Shown in pieces: positions 1-7,289 of a stretch of DNA of 15,561 nt. How positions within the stretch are numbered: position 1 is the stretch's first letter; each line of letters opens with the position of its first letter. Origin of the DNA: a bacterium UBP4_UBA6127 (GTDB lineage: Bacteria > UBP4 > UBA4092). Made by a program: the position numbers and the translations under genes. Location of the stretch: contig DIVR01000033.1 of assembly GCA_002428325.1 (NCBI GenBank), positions 1 to 15,561 on the forward strand. Reading direction: 5' to 3'. The notes beneath the pieces are model-generated. The model had not been told where the DNA came from, searched no databases, and saw only the letters and a list, made by a program, of their open reading frames with translations.

Positions 1-324
1 TCTCTGGAAACCCCCATCGGGGAAGATAAAGACAGCCACTTTGGTGATTTTATCGAAGACCAGAAAATCGAATCTCCCCTGGATGCTACCACCGATGTCC
101 TGCGACAGGAACAGATTGAACGAGTCCTGAAAACTTTGACTGAGAGAGAAGAAAAAGTGTTGCGTCTTCGGTTCGGTATCGGGGATGGTTATCCCCGTAC
201 CCTGGAAGAAGTTGGAGCCATTTTTAATGTGACTCGTGAGAGGGTCCGGCAGATAGAAACCAAGGCTCTCCGCAAACTTCGCCACCCCAGCCGAAGTAAA
301 CGCTTAAAAGAATTCATAGAATAG
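1..324 (+). CDS. rpoD: RNA polymerase primary sigma factor RpoD, C-terminal part (5' truncated)
   Basis: The reading frame is open from base 1 and ends at TAG 322-324, giving the last 107 residues of a sigma70-type factor. It shows the end of region 3 and the whole of region 4: the LTEREEKVLRLRFG stretch followed by the -35-recognising helix-turn-helix (TLEEVGAIFNVTRERVRQIE) and the usual C-terminal tail with KALRKLRHP. This is the housekeeping sigma factor that directs RNA polymerase to promoters of the TTGACA/TATAAT class, and such promoters are present later in the window. An internal TTG at 136 can be read as a start but is not one, because the family sequence continues upstream of it. 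A tRNA gene follows 31 nt downstream, and a promoter for it overlaps this coding end. Family assignment is firm; only the N-terminal portion is missing. Confidence 0.96.
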   Translation, partial: SLETPIGEDKDSHFGDFIEDQKIESPLDATTDVLRQEQIERVLKTLTEREEKVLRLRFGIGDGYPRTLEEVGAIFNVTRERVRQIETKALRKLRHPSRSKRLKEFIE

Positions 325-332
325 GGTATAAT
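304..332 (+). promoter_or_regulatory. Sigma70 promoter for the tRNA gene, overlapping the rpoD 3' end
   Basis: A perfect -10 TATAAT lies at 327-332 and a TTAAAA -35-like hexamer (4 of 6 matches to TTGACA) at 304-309, separated by exactly 17 nt. Transcription would start near 339, about 16 nt before the mature tRNA 5' end. The -35 lies inside the last codons of rpoD, so the tRNA can be transcribed independently of rpoD. Confidence 0.6.
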
Positions 333-355
333 ATTAATCCTGCATAAGTTACCTT

Positions 356-432
356 GGGCCCATAGCTCAGCTGGTCAGAGCAGTGGACTCATAATCCATT
401 GGTCGCAGGTTCAAATCCTGCTGGGCCCACCA
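356..432 (+). tRNA. tRNA with CAU anticodon, probably tRNA-Ile2 (k2C34), CCA encoded
   Basis: The full cloverleaf can be drawn. The acceptor stem is GGGCCCA/TGGGCCC, the D arm GCTC/GAGC, and the anticodon stem GTGGA/TCCAT around loop CTCATAA (anticodon CAT). The variable loop is TGGTC, the T arm GCAGG/CCTGC with loop TTCAAAT, followed by discriminator A and an encoded CCA (77 nt). A CAU anticodon can belong to initiator Met, elongator Met or Ile2. A fully paired first acceptor base pair and no run of three G-C pairs in the anticodon stem argue against the initiator. The CTCATAA loop followed by a TTGGTCGC stretch resembles the E. coli Ile2 (ileX type) more than its elongator tRNA-Met. If it is Ile2, C34 is changed to lysidine by TilS and the tRNA reads AUA. 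Identity as Ile2 rather than Met is a judgement. Confidence 0.93.
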
Positions 433-460
433 AGGTTTTTTAAGCACTCTGATATCTCAT

Positions 461-503
461 ACCGCTGTTTAAGTAAGTCTTTACTTAGACAGCGGTTTTA
501 TTT
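461..503 (+). terminator. Intrinsic terminator after the rpoD/tRNA unit
   Basis: A 16-bp stem, ACCGCTGTTTAAGTAA (461-476) against TTACTTAGACAGCGGT (481-496) with a single G-T pair, has a 4-nt loop (GTCT) and is followed by TTTATTTT. It lies 29 nt after the tRNA CCA and would end both the tRNA and rpoD transcripts. Confidence 0.85.
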
Positions 504-779
504 TGCGAAGTTTTATTTGATTCCATCTTTTATTTCAGGGTTCTCTTCTTTTTTATAAACATTTTCTTCCCTTGATTTTATAACTTCCTGAATTGATTAT
601 TCTGAAGATAGGCCCTTCCCAGAATTTTATTTATTTGAATCTAGATACCTATTTCTCCCTATATCTACCCGATCATGTCTTTTTCCCTTCAGAACCCTCT
701 CAGATTATATTCAAACTTTGACTCAGTCTGGGCCTCTCTCCCCCCTAGAATAATTATTTCAAAAAAATAAAAATAATGC
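504..779. other. AT-rich intergenic stretch with no gene seen
   Basis: This stretch has poly-pyrimidine character (many TTTT, CCCTTT and TTCCC runs) and no reading frame with a ribosome site or recognisable protein. I see no hairpin-plus-T-tract terminator, tRNA or repeat here. It separates the rpoD/tRNA unit from the promoter at 780. Confidence 0.5.
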
Positions 780-808
780 TTGACAGCGAATGTCAGTATT
801 CATATACT
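780..808 (+). promoter_or_regulatory. Consensus sigma70 promoter with a dyad over the -35
   Basis: TTGACA (780-785), a 17-nt spacer and TATACT (803-808) make a near-ideal housekeeping promoter. Predicted transcription start is near 815. The -35 is embedded in an inverted repeat, TGACA (781-785) and TGTCA (791-795) separated by 5 nt, which has the size and placement of a repressor operator. The 12-mer TTGACAGCGAAT here recurs at 8522-8533 upstream of the hydrogenase operon. Confidence 0.7.
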
Positions 809-814
809 GGTTTC

Positions 815-959
815 CGTAGAGGTAGTGAGCCTATAAGGGATGCCACTGAGGCCCTTCCGGGAATTCCTGCCTTTTTTAAAGATCTTTTAATGCACACATA
901 TACGCAGTCGGGCAGAATAACGGCGCTCCTGGGACAAATATTGTTTCCCAGTTTCTTTT
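815..959 (+). ncRNA. Candidate small RNA or terminated leader (about 145 nt)
   Basis: The interval runs from a consensus promoter to a hairpin-plus-T-tract terminator and contains no convincing coding sequence. Local pairings include AAGGG 835-839 with CCCTT 852-856, CTGCC 867-871 with GGCAG 911-915, and the terminator stem. It is either a free-standing small RNA or a leader that attenuates transcription into the secreted-protein gene starting at 1054. I do not recognise an RNA family. The start is inferred from the promoter and the end from the terminator. Confidence 0.4.
929..959 (+). terminator. Intrinsic terminator or attenuator upstream of the 1054 gene
   Basis: CTGGGA (929-934) pairs with TCCCAG (946-951), and CAA (935-937) with TTG (941-943) leaving two T bulged, around an ATA loop. 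The stem is followed directly by TTTCTTTT. It lies 95 nt before the next start codon and about 120 nt after the expected transcription start of the upstream promoter. Confidence 0.6.
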
Positions 960-1053
960 GAAAAGGGATGATTTAGGACAGTTTAGTTAGCTGCCTGTTT
1001 CTTTTCATAAAGACTGCACACGTATACACTTCTTAATTAAATGGGAGGCGGGA

Positions 1054-2565
1054 GTGAAAAAGGGAATAAAGGAAAAACCATTCATGTGGGTAGTAATTGG
1101 ATTGGTTTTACTAGTCAGTAGCGGCTGGGGAGAGATAGTGAATCCCCAGATGGATGGAACCTTTATTCAGATTGACGGAAGTGTAAGCCAACGGACTTTC
1201 ACCCAATGGGGAAATGAGTTGGCACTGATGAGAACCATTGGGATGAACACTGTTATTACCGGAGCCGGGAGATGGGGAGATACGGTCTATTATCCCAGTT
1301 CGGCAGCCGGAGTGGCAGAGACAGGGAGTCAGCCTTTCGAAAAAATCCTTACGGTGGCCGATACCACCGGGATGTCCGTCTATCTGGGATTATTTATGGA
1401 TGATGGCTGGTGGTCCAATGAAGGAAATGGGACTTTTCTGGATGGGATGGCTTCCAAGAGTACCACAGTTGCCGGTGAATTATGGTCTTTATACAGTACT
1501 CATTCTTCTCTGAAGGGTTGGTATATCACTCCTGAATTGGATAACTGGACGACCCGGGAGGAAAGCACCCGCCAGACAATGGTGAATCATTTCTTGAGGC
1601 CGGTCAGTGATTATTGCCATCAAATATCCGGATTACCGGTCGCCATAGCGCCTTTTTTCAATTCATCCTTACCCATGACAGCCACGAATTGGGAAAGCTG
1701 GTGGGTCAGCACTCTCAGTGAAGCCAGTTCTGTTGATTTAATCATTATGCAGGATGGGATGGGCACTCATAGCGGAAACCTTGAAACCACCATTCCAGCC
1801 TATTTCGGTGCGGTGAAGAGGGCCTGTGACAGTACCGGCAGAACCCTCTGGTCGGATATGGAAATATTTGATCAAATCAGTACTTCTCCTTTCACAGCCA
1901 TCCCTGCCACATTAAGCCGAATCACCGCCCAGATTCAATATGAAAGAACGATTGTTCCCGGACTGGTCTGCTGGGAATATTACTACTACATGAGCCCTAA
2001 TCGTGGAATTCCTGAAGGTGAGTTATACAGCCAGTATTCCGCTTATCTGTATGGGGTTCCTTATTCTGTCAAAACCAATGTCGCTTTAAATTGTACCTAT
2101 ACAGCCCAGCCGGCGGTTTCTACCAGTTATCCTGATACCGGAAATGCAGAACTCACCGATGGAATTATTGCTACCTATAATTGGGCCGGGCAGGTTGGCT
2201 GGTCGAATCCCTTGACCCATCCTCTGATAACCATCGACCTGAACAGCTCCCGGAACAACCTGGTGGAATTCTGGGCCAGTTTTCTTATGGATACCAGTTC
2301 CGGGGTTTATTTACCTGAGCAGGTGAATGTATTGGTTTCTGATAATGGAATTGATTTTACTTCCGCAGGGGTCTTGACCGCTCCCTCCAATACTAATACT
2401 CAGGCATCCAATGTGTTTGTTTTATCAGGATGCAATCTCAGCGGGCGTTATATCCGGTTTGAGGTGACCCCTCATGCCGGAACCTGGTTGATGTCCAATG
2501 AGCTTCAGGTTTATCAACAGGAAACTCAGACTTCTGTGGAATGTTGGGAATTCATGACTGAATAA
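1054..2565 (+). CDS. Secreted DUF4434-like glycosidase-type barrel protein with C-terminal discoidin-like domain
   Basis: 503 aa starting at GTG 1054, chosen because GGAGG (1044-1048) sits 5 nt upstream and it supplies a lysine-rich n-region. A signal peptide follows (residues 1-26, hydrophobic VVIGLVLLVSSGWG). Residues about 30-335 form a TIM-barrel-like domain of the DUF4434 type, with repeated motifs MRTIGMNTVI, GWYITPELDN, VAIAPFF, IIMQDGMG and WSDMEIF. Acidic residues E161, D234, D268 and E270 are matched by E432, D502, D541 and E543 in the paralogue at 4609, so they are the best active-site candidates. Residues about 342-495 resemble a galactose-binding (F5/8 type C, discoidin) domain and open with NVALN, as does the next protein. 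A role in binding and cleaving an external glycan is inferred; DUF4434 substrates are not established. It is the first gene of the carbohydrate cluster, with only 24 nt to the next start. Confidence 0.85.
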   Translation: MKKGIKEKPFMWVVIGLVLLVSSGWGEIVNPQMDGTFIQIDGSVSQRTFTQWGNELALMRTIGMNTVITGAGRWGDTVYYPSSAAGVAETGSQPFEKILTVADTTGMSVYLGLFMDDGWWSNEGNGTFLDGMASKSTTVAGELWSLYSTHSSLKGWYITPELDNWTTREESTRQTMVNHFLRPVSDYCHQISGLPVAIAPFFNSSLPMTATNWESWWVSTLSEASSVDLIIMQDGMGTHSGNLETTIPAYFGAVKRACDSTGRTLWSDMEIFDQISTSPFTAIPATLSRITAQIQYERTIVPGLVCWEYYYYMSPNRGIPEGELYSQYSAYLYGVPYSVKTNVALNCTYTAQPAVSTSYPDTGNAELTDGIIATYNWAGQVGWSNPLTHPLITIDLNSSRNNLVEFWASFLMDTSSGVYLPEQVNVLVSDNGIDFTSAGVLTAPSNTNTQASNVFVLSGCNLSGRYIRFEVTPHAGTWLMSNELQVYQQETQTSVECWEFMTE

Positions 2566-2573
2566 CATAAATG

Positions 2574-2584
2574 AAAGGAGGTGA
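2574..2584 (+). promoter_or_regulatory. Near-perfect Shine-Dalgarno site that fixes the start of the 2590 gene
   Basis: AAAGGAGGTGA is fully complementary to the usual 16S rRNA 3' end and ends 5 nt before ATG 2590. The GTG at 2581 lies inside this site and is therefore not the start. Confidence 0.85.
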
Positions 2585-2589
2585 CGAAG

Positions 2590-3207
2590 ATGAAAAAAAT
2601 ACTTTGTTTATTTGCTATGTTGGCGATGGTTGTTTGTATGGTCTCCGTGAGTTTAGGGCAGTCGATTGTTACAACAAATTATGCTCTTAATACAACTATA
2701 CCCTCTAACTATGGGACACTATGCATTCCAACGCTAACTTCGCAATGGTATCAAACAACTCCTCTTGCTGAGCGAACCATGCTGACCAATGGTAATTATG
2801 ATTTTACTTGGGATAACTGTGATGGATGGGATGGCTCGGTTACAGATCCACCGTTTTTCTTTGTTATAGACTTGGGGTCGGTAAAGACAGATATCAATTC
2901 TGTGGTTGCTTTCAACTTGGTTGATACTGGATCTGCTATTACCCATTGCACCGCAATGAGAGTCTATGGTTCAAATGATTCGACTACCACTTCCTTTACT
3001 TTCTGGGGAGATATGGTATGTGGAAATCCCTCAGATACTACATCCTGGGGCCCGCATATGTGGTCTTTTGTTCCTACTAGCGGATACTTATCAGCCAGGT
3101 ATGTATTTGTGAATCCATGGTTTTATCAAACCGGATCGCACAAATTGTTCTCTGAAATCGCGGTGTTAAGTGTTAAATCACCCGTGAATGAATGGTACCT
3201 GTATTAA
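2590..3207 (+). CDS. Small secreted discoidin-like (F5/8 type C) protein
   Basis: 205 aa from ATG 2590. A clear signal peptide covers about residues 1-23 (KKILCLFAMLAMVVCMVSVSLG), with cleavage likely near SLG-QS. The mature part begins NYALNTT and carries elements of a galactose-binding beta-sandwich: a WDGSV segment, FVIDLGSV, MRVYGSND and SARYVFV. In this fold the rim loops bind carbohydrate or other ligands. It has no catalytic domain, so it looks like a free-standing binding module, related in layout to the C-terminal domain of the protein encoded just upstream. The two genes are 24 nt apart and probably co-transcribed, and a hairpin follows. Exact ligand unknown. The family assignment rests on motif pattern, not on a search. 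Confidence 0.7.
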   Translation: MKKILCLFAMLAMVVCMVSVSLGQSIVTTNYALNTTIPSNYGTLCIPTLTSQWYQTTPLAERTMLTNGNYDFTWDNCDGWDGSVTDPPFFFVIDLGSVKTDINSVVAFNLVDTGSAITHCTAMRVYGSNDSTTTSFTFWGDMVCGNPSDTTSWGPHMWSFVPTSGYLSARYVFVNPWFYQTGSHKLFSEIAVLSVKSPVNEWYLY

Positions 3208-3233
3208 TTAAAAGCAGGAATTACTGATTTTTG

Positions 3234-3270
3234 CCGGGGCGGGTCCCCAGGAACTGCCCCGGAATTTTAA
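3234..3270 (+). terminator. GC-rich hairpin terminator, probably bidirectional or partial
   Basis: CCGGGGC (3234-3240) pairs with GCCCCGG (3256-3262) around a 15-nt loop, followed by AATTTTAAAA and preceded by TTTTT on the other side. The T-tract is short, so some read-through into the solute-binding protein gene is likely. This could lower downstream expression relative to the two genes before it. Confidence 0.6.
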
Positions 3271-3287
3271 AAACGGCTTTATAACTT

Positions 3288-4604
3288 ATGAAAATAAATA
3301 ATACACATAAAATAATGATATTGTTTGGAATTCTGTCTCTGGTATTGGTTCTGATGATTCCAACTGGATGCAGTCTCAGTCCTGATAATGCAGATGGAAA
3401 GACGGTCGTCAGCTATTATACCTGGACTGGCAGCAATAGCCTGAAACTACTCCAGGAAAACCTGGCTCAATTTGAAAAAGAGAATCCCACTATCCGAGTG
3501 AATTTAATCAATGAACCCGGGGATGCCGCTACCGGATTCGTTAAGTTGAAAACCATGCTGGTAGCGGGCACCAGCCCTGATGTAGTGGTTTTATATGATC
3601 CCTTGTTTCGGGTCTTTTCTACCAAAGAAGTTTTTTTGGAATTAGATTCCTTTATCAATAAAGACAGTACTTTCAATCAGGATGACTTCTATCCAAGAGC
3701 CTACAAATTCTGCCAATATCAGGGGAAACAGCTGGCTATCCCCAGAGGGCAAAATACCTATATTCTTTATTACAATAAGGATTTATTCGACAAAGCAGGA
3801 TTGAAATATCCGGATGATACTTGGGATTGGAATGTCTTTTTAAGTGCTTGCCGGAAATTGACGAAAGATACCAATGGAGATGGTCGTCCTGACCAATATG
3901 GATTTCGGTATGGGGCTGACCCCAGTGCTTTTATCTGGCAAAATGGCGGGGATTACTTTAATCCTGAAAAAACAAAATGTACTCTTGATAAGCCGGAAGT
4001 CATTGAATCCCTCCAGTTTATTTCTGATCTGATCAACAAATATAAGATTGCTCCTCAGGCTTCCCAGATGAAAGACCAGGATGTCTTCCAGGCTTTTATG
4101 TCTGGACAGGTTGCTATGATTTATGGGGGCCGGTTCTACTCCAGAGTCTTCCAGGATATCAAAGGATTTAAATGGGATGTAGCTCCTCCTCCCCATGGAA
4201 AATTCAGGGCAACCCAGTGTGATTATACCCTTTTTGCCATCACTCGAAATTCAAAACATCCTGAGGCTGCCTGGAAGTTAGTCAAATTCCTTTCCGGCCC
4301 GGAGGTTCAGAAAAAATCCAGCCGGACTCTGGATGATATCCCGGTTTTGAAATCAGTGGCTCAATCGACTGAATTTTTAGACCCCTCCCTTCCTCCTGCC
4401 AATGTGAAAGAATTCTTGAATGCCATAGAATACAGCCGTTCTGTTTCTGAAAGTGGATTAGATGCCGAAATGCTGGATTTGATAACTCCTGATTTAGATA
4501 TGGTTAACATCCAAGCCGAAACCCCTAAAGATGCAGGAAAAAATATGACTAGAAAATTAAATAAAATTCTGAAAGACAGAGAACTGAAATCAAAGGAGAA
4601 ATAA
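3288..4604 (+). CDS. Extracellular solute-binding lipoprotein, sugar ABC-transporter type (family 1)
   Basis: 438 aa. The N-terminus is hydrophobic (residues 9-26) and ends in IPTGC with Cys28, a lipoprotein-like signal; proline at -3 is unusual, so lipidation is probable rather than certain. The body follows family 1 sugar-binding proteins: VVSYYTWTG at the mature start, then FEKENPTIRVNLI, MLVAGTSPDVVVLYDP, LAIPRGQNTYILYYNKDLFDKAG, a calcium-loop-like DTNGDGRPDQYGF at residues 194-206, and HPEAAWKLVKFLSGPEVQ. It would capture an oligosaccharide or sugar outside the cytoplasm and pass it to a membrane permease. No permease or ATPase gene is in the window. No good Shine-Dalgarno precedes ATG 3288; an internal ATG at 3315 would shorten the n-region. 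The stop codon lies 4 nt before the next start, implying translational coupling with the DUF4434-like gene. Confidence 0.9.
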   Translation: MKINNTHKIMILFGILSLVLVLMIPTGCSLSPDNADGKTVVSYYTWTGSNSLKLLQENLAQFEKENPTIRVNLINEPGDAATGFVKLKTMLVAGTSPDVVVLYDPLFRVFSTKEVFLELDSFINKDSTFNQDDFYPRAYKFCQYQGKQLAIPRGQNTYILYYNKDLFDKAGLKYPDDTWDWNVFLSACRKLTKDTNGDGRPDQYGFRYGADPSAFIWQNGGDYFNPEKTKCTLDKPEVIESLQFISDLINKYKIAPQASQMKDQDVFQAFMSGQVAMIYGGRFYSRVFQDIKGFKWDVAPPPHGKFRATQCDYTLFAITRNSKHPEAAWKLVKFLSGPEVQKKSSRTLDDIPVLKSVAQSTEFLDPSLPPANVKEFLNAIEYSRSVSESGLDAEMLDLITPDLDMVNIQAETPKDAGKNMTRKLNKILKDRELKSKEK

Positions 4605-4608
4605 GCTG

Positions 4609-6474
4609 ATGGGGATATTGCCGATAAGAATGAATGTCTGGGTGGCGGGTATTACAGCCGGGCTGATGATGTGTTCTTTCGCTATGGGAAAAAAGCCGGC
4701 CGTCCAGGTGAAATCCCTGAAATCTGATGGGGATAAGTCTAAAATCCGGATGATTAATGGGATTTTGGATATTACGATTGATCCGCAGAGGGGGGGAAGG
4801 ATTTTTGATGCCCGGGTTAATGGCAGCGGAAACCTTGCGAACCGGGATTGGGGATTTGTTTCCGACCAACCTCTCGGTTTGGATTGGAACCTTTTCCGCC
4901 ATCATCCCTATGAAGCCAAAATATTAAAAAAAGGTCCCCAATCCGGGGCTGTGCAACTTGCCTGTCGATTGGAAGGTCAGGGAGAAATAACCAAGATAAT
5001 TCGACTGAAACCCAATGATAACAAAATCTATGTGGAGTATAAGGTAACCAATCTGGGACCTGAAAAAAAAGCGGTATTTTCAGTTTTTGCTAATTTCCTG
5101 GAAGTCAACAAGCAAGGGAAATATCCGGTGGTCGTATATCCTCATCTCAAACGAACCTTGAACCTGGAAGATATCCCCCACTCCGATGTGGGTGTTTATG
5201 ACAAGTATTCGGTTGAGGAAATGGCCCAGGCCCGGTTGGATGGATATGACCCTGAAACCGGATATACCGTTAGAACCCTTACCCATGATAAAAATGTGCA
5301 AATGACAGCAGTGGGGACTGCCCAGAAATATTACATCTCAATGGAAACATTCTATGCCAATGACTGGAAGCCGGGAGAAACCCATCCTTATTCAATGGAA
5401 ATTGAATTTGTAAAAGGGATCCCCAATCCTCAGGTAGCTCAACTATTAAAGGAAAACGCCAAAATGCAGGAAATCAAAACTCACGCAGCTCCTCCCCCTT
5501 ATCCAGGCCAGAAGCTGGGACTGACCGGTGCGTTCATGAATATGGGAGGCGTTTTAGAGAGGTATTCCGACCCTGAATTATGCCGGCAGGAGATGGATGC
5601 CATGGTGGCCATCAAGATGGATACGGTGATTATTGATACTGCTTATCCGGATGGTGCTTTCTTTTCATCAAAATTGATGCCCTCACTTACCAACGGCAAA
5701 GACCCCATCGAAAATATGATGGCTTATGCTGATAAGCATGGCATGAAATGTTACCTGAATACAGGCCACTTAACCAATGATTGGGCTTTTATGAACCCGG
5801 GCCAGGCCCAGGAACTTCTTCAGAAAAATATGAAATTCGACCAGGAGTTATTCGATAGATATGGGAAGCATCCTTCCTTTGCCGGATGGTATATCAATTA
5901 TGAGTTGTGTGATGGATTATTGAGGTCAGAAGAAACCCGAAAACAGATCTGCCCTCTCTTTGCCGAGATGGCAGATTACTTGAAAAAACTGACTCCTGGA
6001 AAACCTGTGGCGATAGCTCCCTATTTTACGACCAACCTGCCTCCCGGGAGGTTTGGTGATCTTTGGAAAGATATTATGCTCCGCTGCCATATTGATATCC
6101 TGATGATGCAGGATTCCATTGGTGCCGTTAATGTAAGCGGTTCTGAAGCTGACCGATTTAAACACCTGGCGGCTTATTATGGTGACCTGCATCGAGTCTG
6201 CAAAGAAATTGGAGTCCAATTTTGGACTGATTTAGAAGTATTCAGGCAGACCCATGGCGCCCCCATTGATACCAACCCCTGGAAAGCTCAACCAGCCCCT
6301 ATTGATCGGCTTATCAGGCAAATTGAAATTGAACAGGAATATGTGGAAAAAATTGTTATTTTTGATTATCCCCATTACCTGAGTCCGTTGGAACCTCTCC
6401 CTGATGAGTTTGGTGACAGAGGAACGGTTCTTTATAACGGGTATAAAGCTTTTATCGAGAATCGAAATAAGTAA
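4609..6474 (+). CDS. Secreted mutarotase-like beta-sandwich plus DUF4434-like barrel protein
   Basis: 621 aa. ATG 4609 has AAAGGAG (4592-4598) 10 nt upstream, inside the end of the preceding gene. A signal peptide spans about residues 1-27 (VWVAGITAGLMMCSFAMG). Residues about 45-290 look like a galactose-mutarotase/DUF4380-type beta-sandwich (MINGILDITIDPQRGGRI, FRHHPYEAKIL, YVEYKVTNLGPEKKAVF). Residues about 300-610 form the DUF4434-like barrel (IKMDTVIIDTAYPDG, GMKCYLNTGH, AGWYINYELCDG, VAIAPYF, ILMMQDSIG, WTDLEVFRQ, IFDYPHYLSP). Candidate catalytic acids are E432, D502, D541 and E543, all aligned with the paralogue at 1054. The two share the core but have opposite accessory domains. Function as a glycoside hydrolase or related enzyme is inferred from fold and context. 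Confidence 0.82.
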   Translation: MGILPIRMNVWVAGITAGLMMCSFAMGKKPAVQVKSLKSDGDKSKIRMINGILDITIDPQRGGRIFDARVNGSGNLANRDWGFVSDQPLGLDWNLFRHHPYEAKILKKGPQSGAVQLACRLEGQGEITKIIRLKPNDNKIYVEYKVTNLGPEKKAVFSVFANFLEVNKQGKYPVVVYPHLKRTLNLEDIPHSDVGVYDKYSVEEMAQARLDGYDPETGYTVRTLTHDKNVQMTAVGTAQKYYISMETFYANDWKPGETHPYSMEIEFVKGIPNPQVAQLLKENAKMQEIKTHAAPPPYPGQKLGLTGAFMNMGGVLERYSDPELCRQEMDAMVAIKMDTVIIDTAYPDGAFFSSKLMPSLTNGKDPIENMMAYADKHGMKCYLNTGHLTNDWAFMNPGQAQELLQKNMKFDQELFDRYGKHPSFAGWYINYELCDGLLRSEETRKQICPLFAEMADYLKKLTPGKPVAIAPYFTTNLPPGRFGDLWKDIMLRCHIDILMMQDSIGAVNVSGSEADRFKHLAAYYGDLHRVCKEIGVQFWTDLEVFRQTHGAPIDTNPWKAQPAPIDRLIRQIEIEQEYVEKIVIFDYPHYLSPLEPLPDEFGDRGTVLYNGYKAFIENRNK

Positions 6475-6513
6475 ATTTAGTAATAAATCTATCTTATAAA
6501 AAAAGGACTTTTT

Positions 6514-7263
6514 ATGAGTATTAAAAAAATCGGTGTGGTTCATTCCAACAAGACAGATGTTTTTTTGGACAAGAAGTTCCCGGTAAGGATTGATCAGTAT
6601 TGGTATCAAAACGGGGCTTTAAACGCCCTCAAAGAAGCCGGTATTGAGGCTGAGATGGTTGAAACAGAGTCTCTGACTTCAACGGATTTGAATGAAAGCT
6701 ATGGGGCCCTGCTGCTTGACAATGTTTTATGTGTTACCGATGAAGAAGTGAATGCCCTTCGGAAGTTTCAACTTAATGGAGGGGGGATTGTTGCCATGTT
6801 TGGCGCTACGGCCCGCCAGCCAGATGGTTCAATTCGGGAAGATATGGCCCTTGCGGATATTTTCCATGTATCCTGTGGCAGTGATCCGGTGACTGAACAA
6901 TGGAATGAACAGCCTTTTGGATACATATTTATGGCGACACATCATCCGGTAACCGAAAATTTTGCCCTTGGGAGCCGGCTGATGTATTCCCGGATTCTTG
7001 TTCCAATCTGGGCACCCCGGTTAACGGTTCATCCGGGAGGCTTAGTGGTGGCTACTCTGGGTGATTTTATCGGCCAGGATCTTGGACTTCCGGCAGTAGT
7101 CGTCTCCGAAAATGGGAAGGGACGTTGTGTCTATTGCGGTCCTTCTTTGAGTTATCGTCTCTCTGAACCCCGGATTCCTCAGGATACTGATAATTTGAAA
7201 TCTTTTGTTGTGAATATGGTCCGCTGGTCTGCAGGACTGGTTTACCAGGAAATTAATTCATAA
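6514..7263 (+). CDS. Cytoplasmic class I amidotransferase-fold protein (ThuA / beta-galactosidase trimerisation-like)
   Basis: 249 aa from ATG 6514, with AAGGA 7 to 11 nt upstream. There is no signal peptide or membrane segment. The pattern is a Rossmann-like flavodoxin-type fold: KKIGVVHSNK at the start, NALKEAGIEAEMVE, SYGALLLDNVLCVTDEEVNALRKF, and a glycine-rich NGGGIVAMFGAT turn (about residues 89-100), then GKGRCVYCGPSLSYR and a C-terminal helix ending VRWSAG. This resembles domains seen in ThuA-like proteins and the trimerisation domain of GH42 beta-galactosidases. It lacks an obvious Cys-His-Glu amidotransferase triad in the expected places, so a non-catalytic or sugar-sensing role is possible. 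It lies 39 nt after the DUF4434-like gene and 26 nt before the first pilin gene, so it is probably in the same transcript. Specific function unknown. Confidence 0.6.
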   Translation: MSIKKIGVVHSNKTDVFLDKKFPVRIDQYWYQNGALNALKEAGIEAEMVETESLTSTDLNESYGALLLDNVLCVTDEEVNALRKFQLNGGGIVAMFGATARQPDGSIREDMALADIFHVSCGSDPVTEQWNEQPFGYIFMATHHPVTENFALGSRLMYSRILVPIWAPRLTVHPGGLVVATLGDFIGQDLGLPAVVVSENGKGRCVYCGPSLSYRLSEPRIPQDTDNLKSFVVNMVRWSAGLVYQEINS

Positions 7264-7274
7264 ATACTAATTTT

Positions 7275-7285
7275 AAAGGAGGTGA
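7275..7285 (+). promoter_or_regulatory. Near-perfect Shine-Dalgarno site for the first pilin gene
   Basis: AAAGGAGGTGA, identical to the site at 2574-2584, ends 4 nt before ATG 7290. It predicts high translation, as expected for a structural pilin. Confidence 0.8.
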
Positions 7286-7289
7286 GATT

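Noticed and set aside
835..875. Resemblance to parts of a cobalamin riboswitch (GGGATGCCACTG and a B12-box-like CCGGGAATTCCTGCC)
   Set aside because: The spacing and the other conserved boxes are missing, and the neighbouring genes have no cobalamin link. A covariance search would be needed to revive it.
776..961. 61-aa open frame upstream of the first secreted protein
   Set aside because: It begins over the -35 of a consensus promoter, has no ribosome site and ends on the terminator hairpin, and its composition looks random.
194..4604. Frameshifts or pseudogenes among the first genes
   Set aside because: All main frames run at family-typical length with intact motifs; no disrupted frame was found apart from the two window ends.
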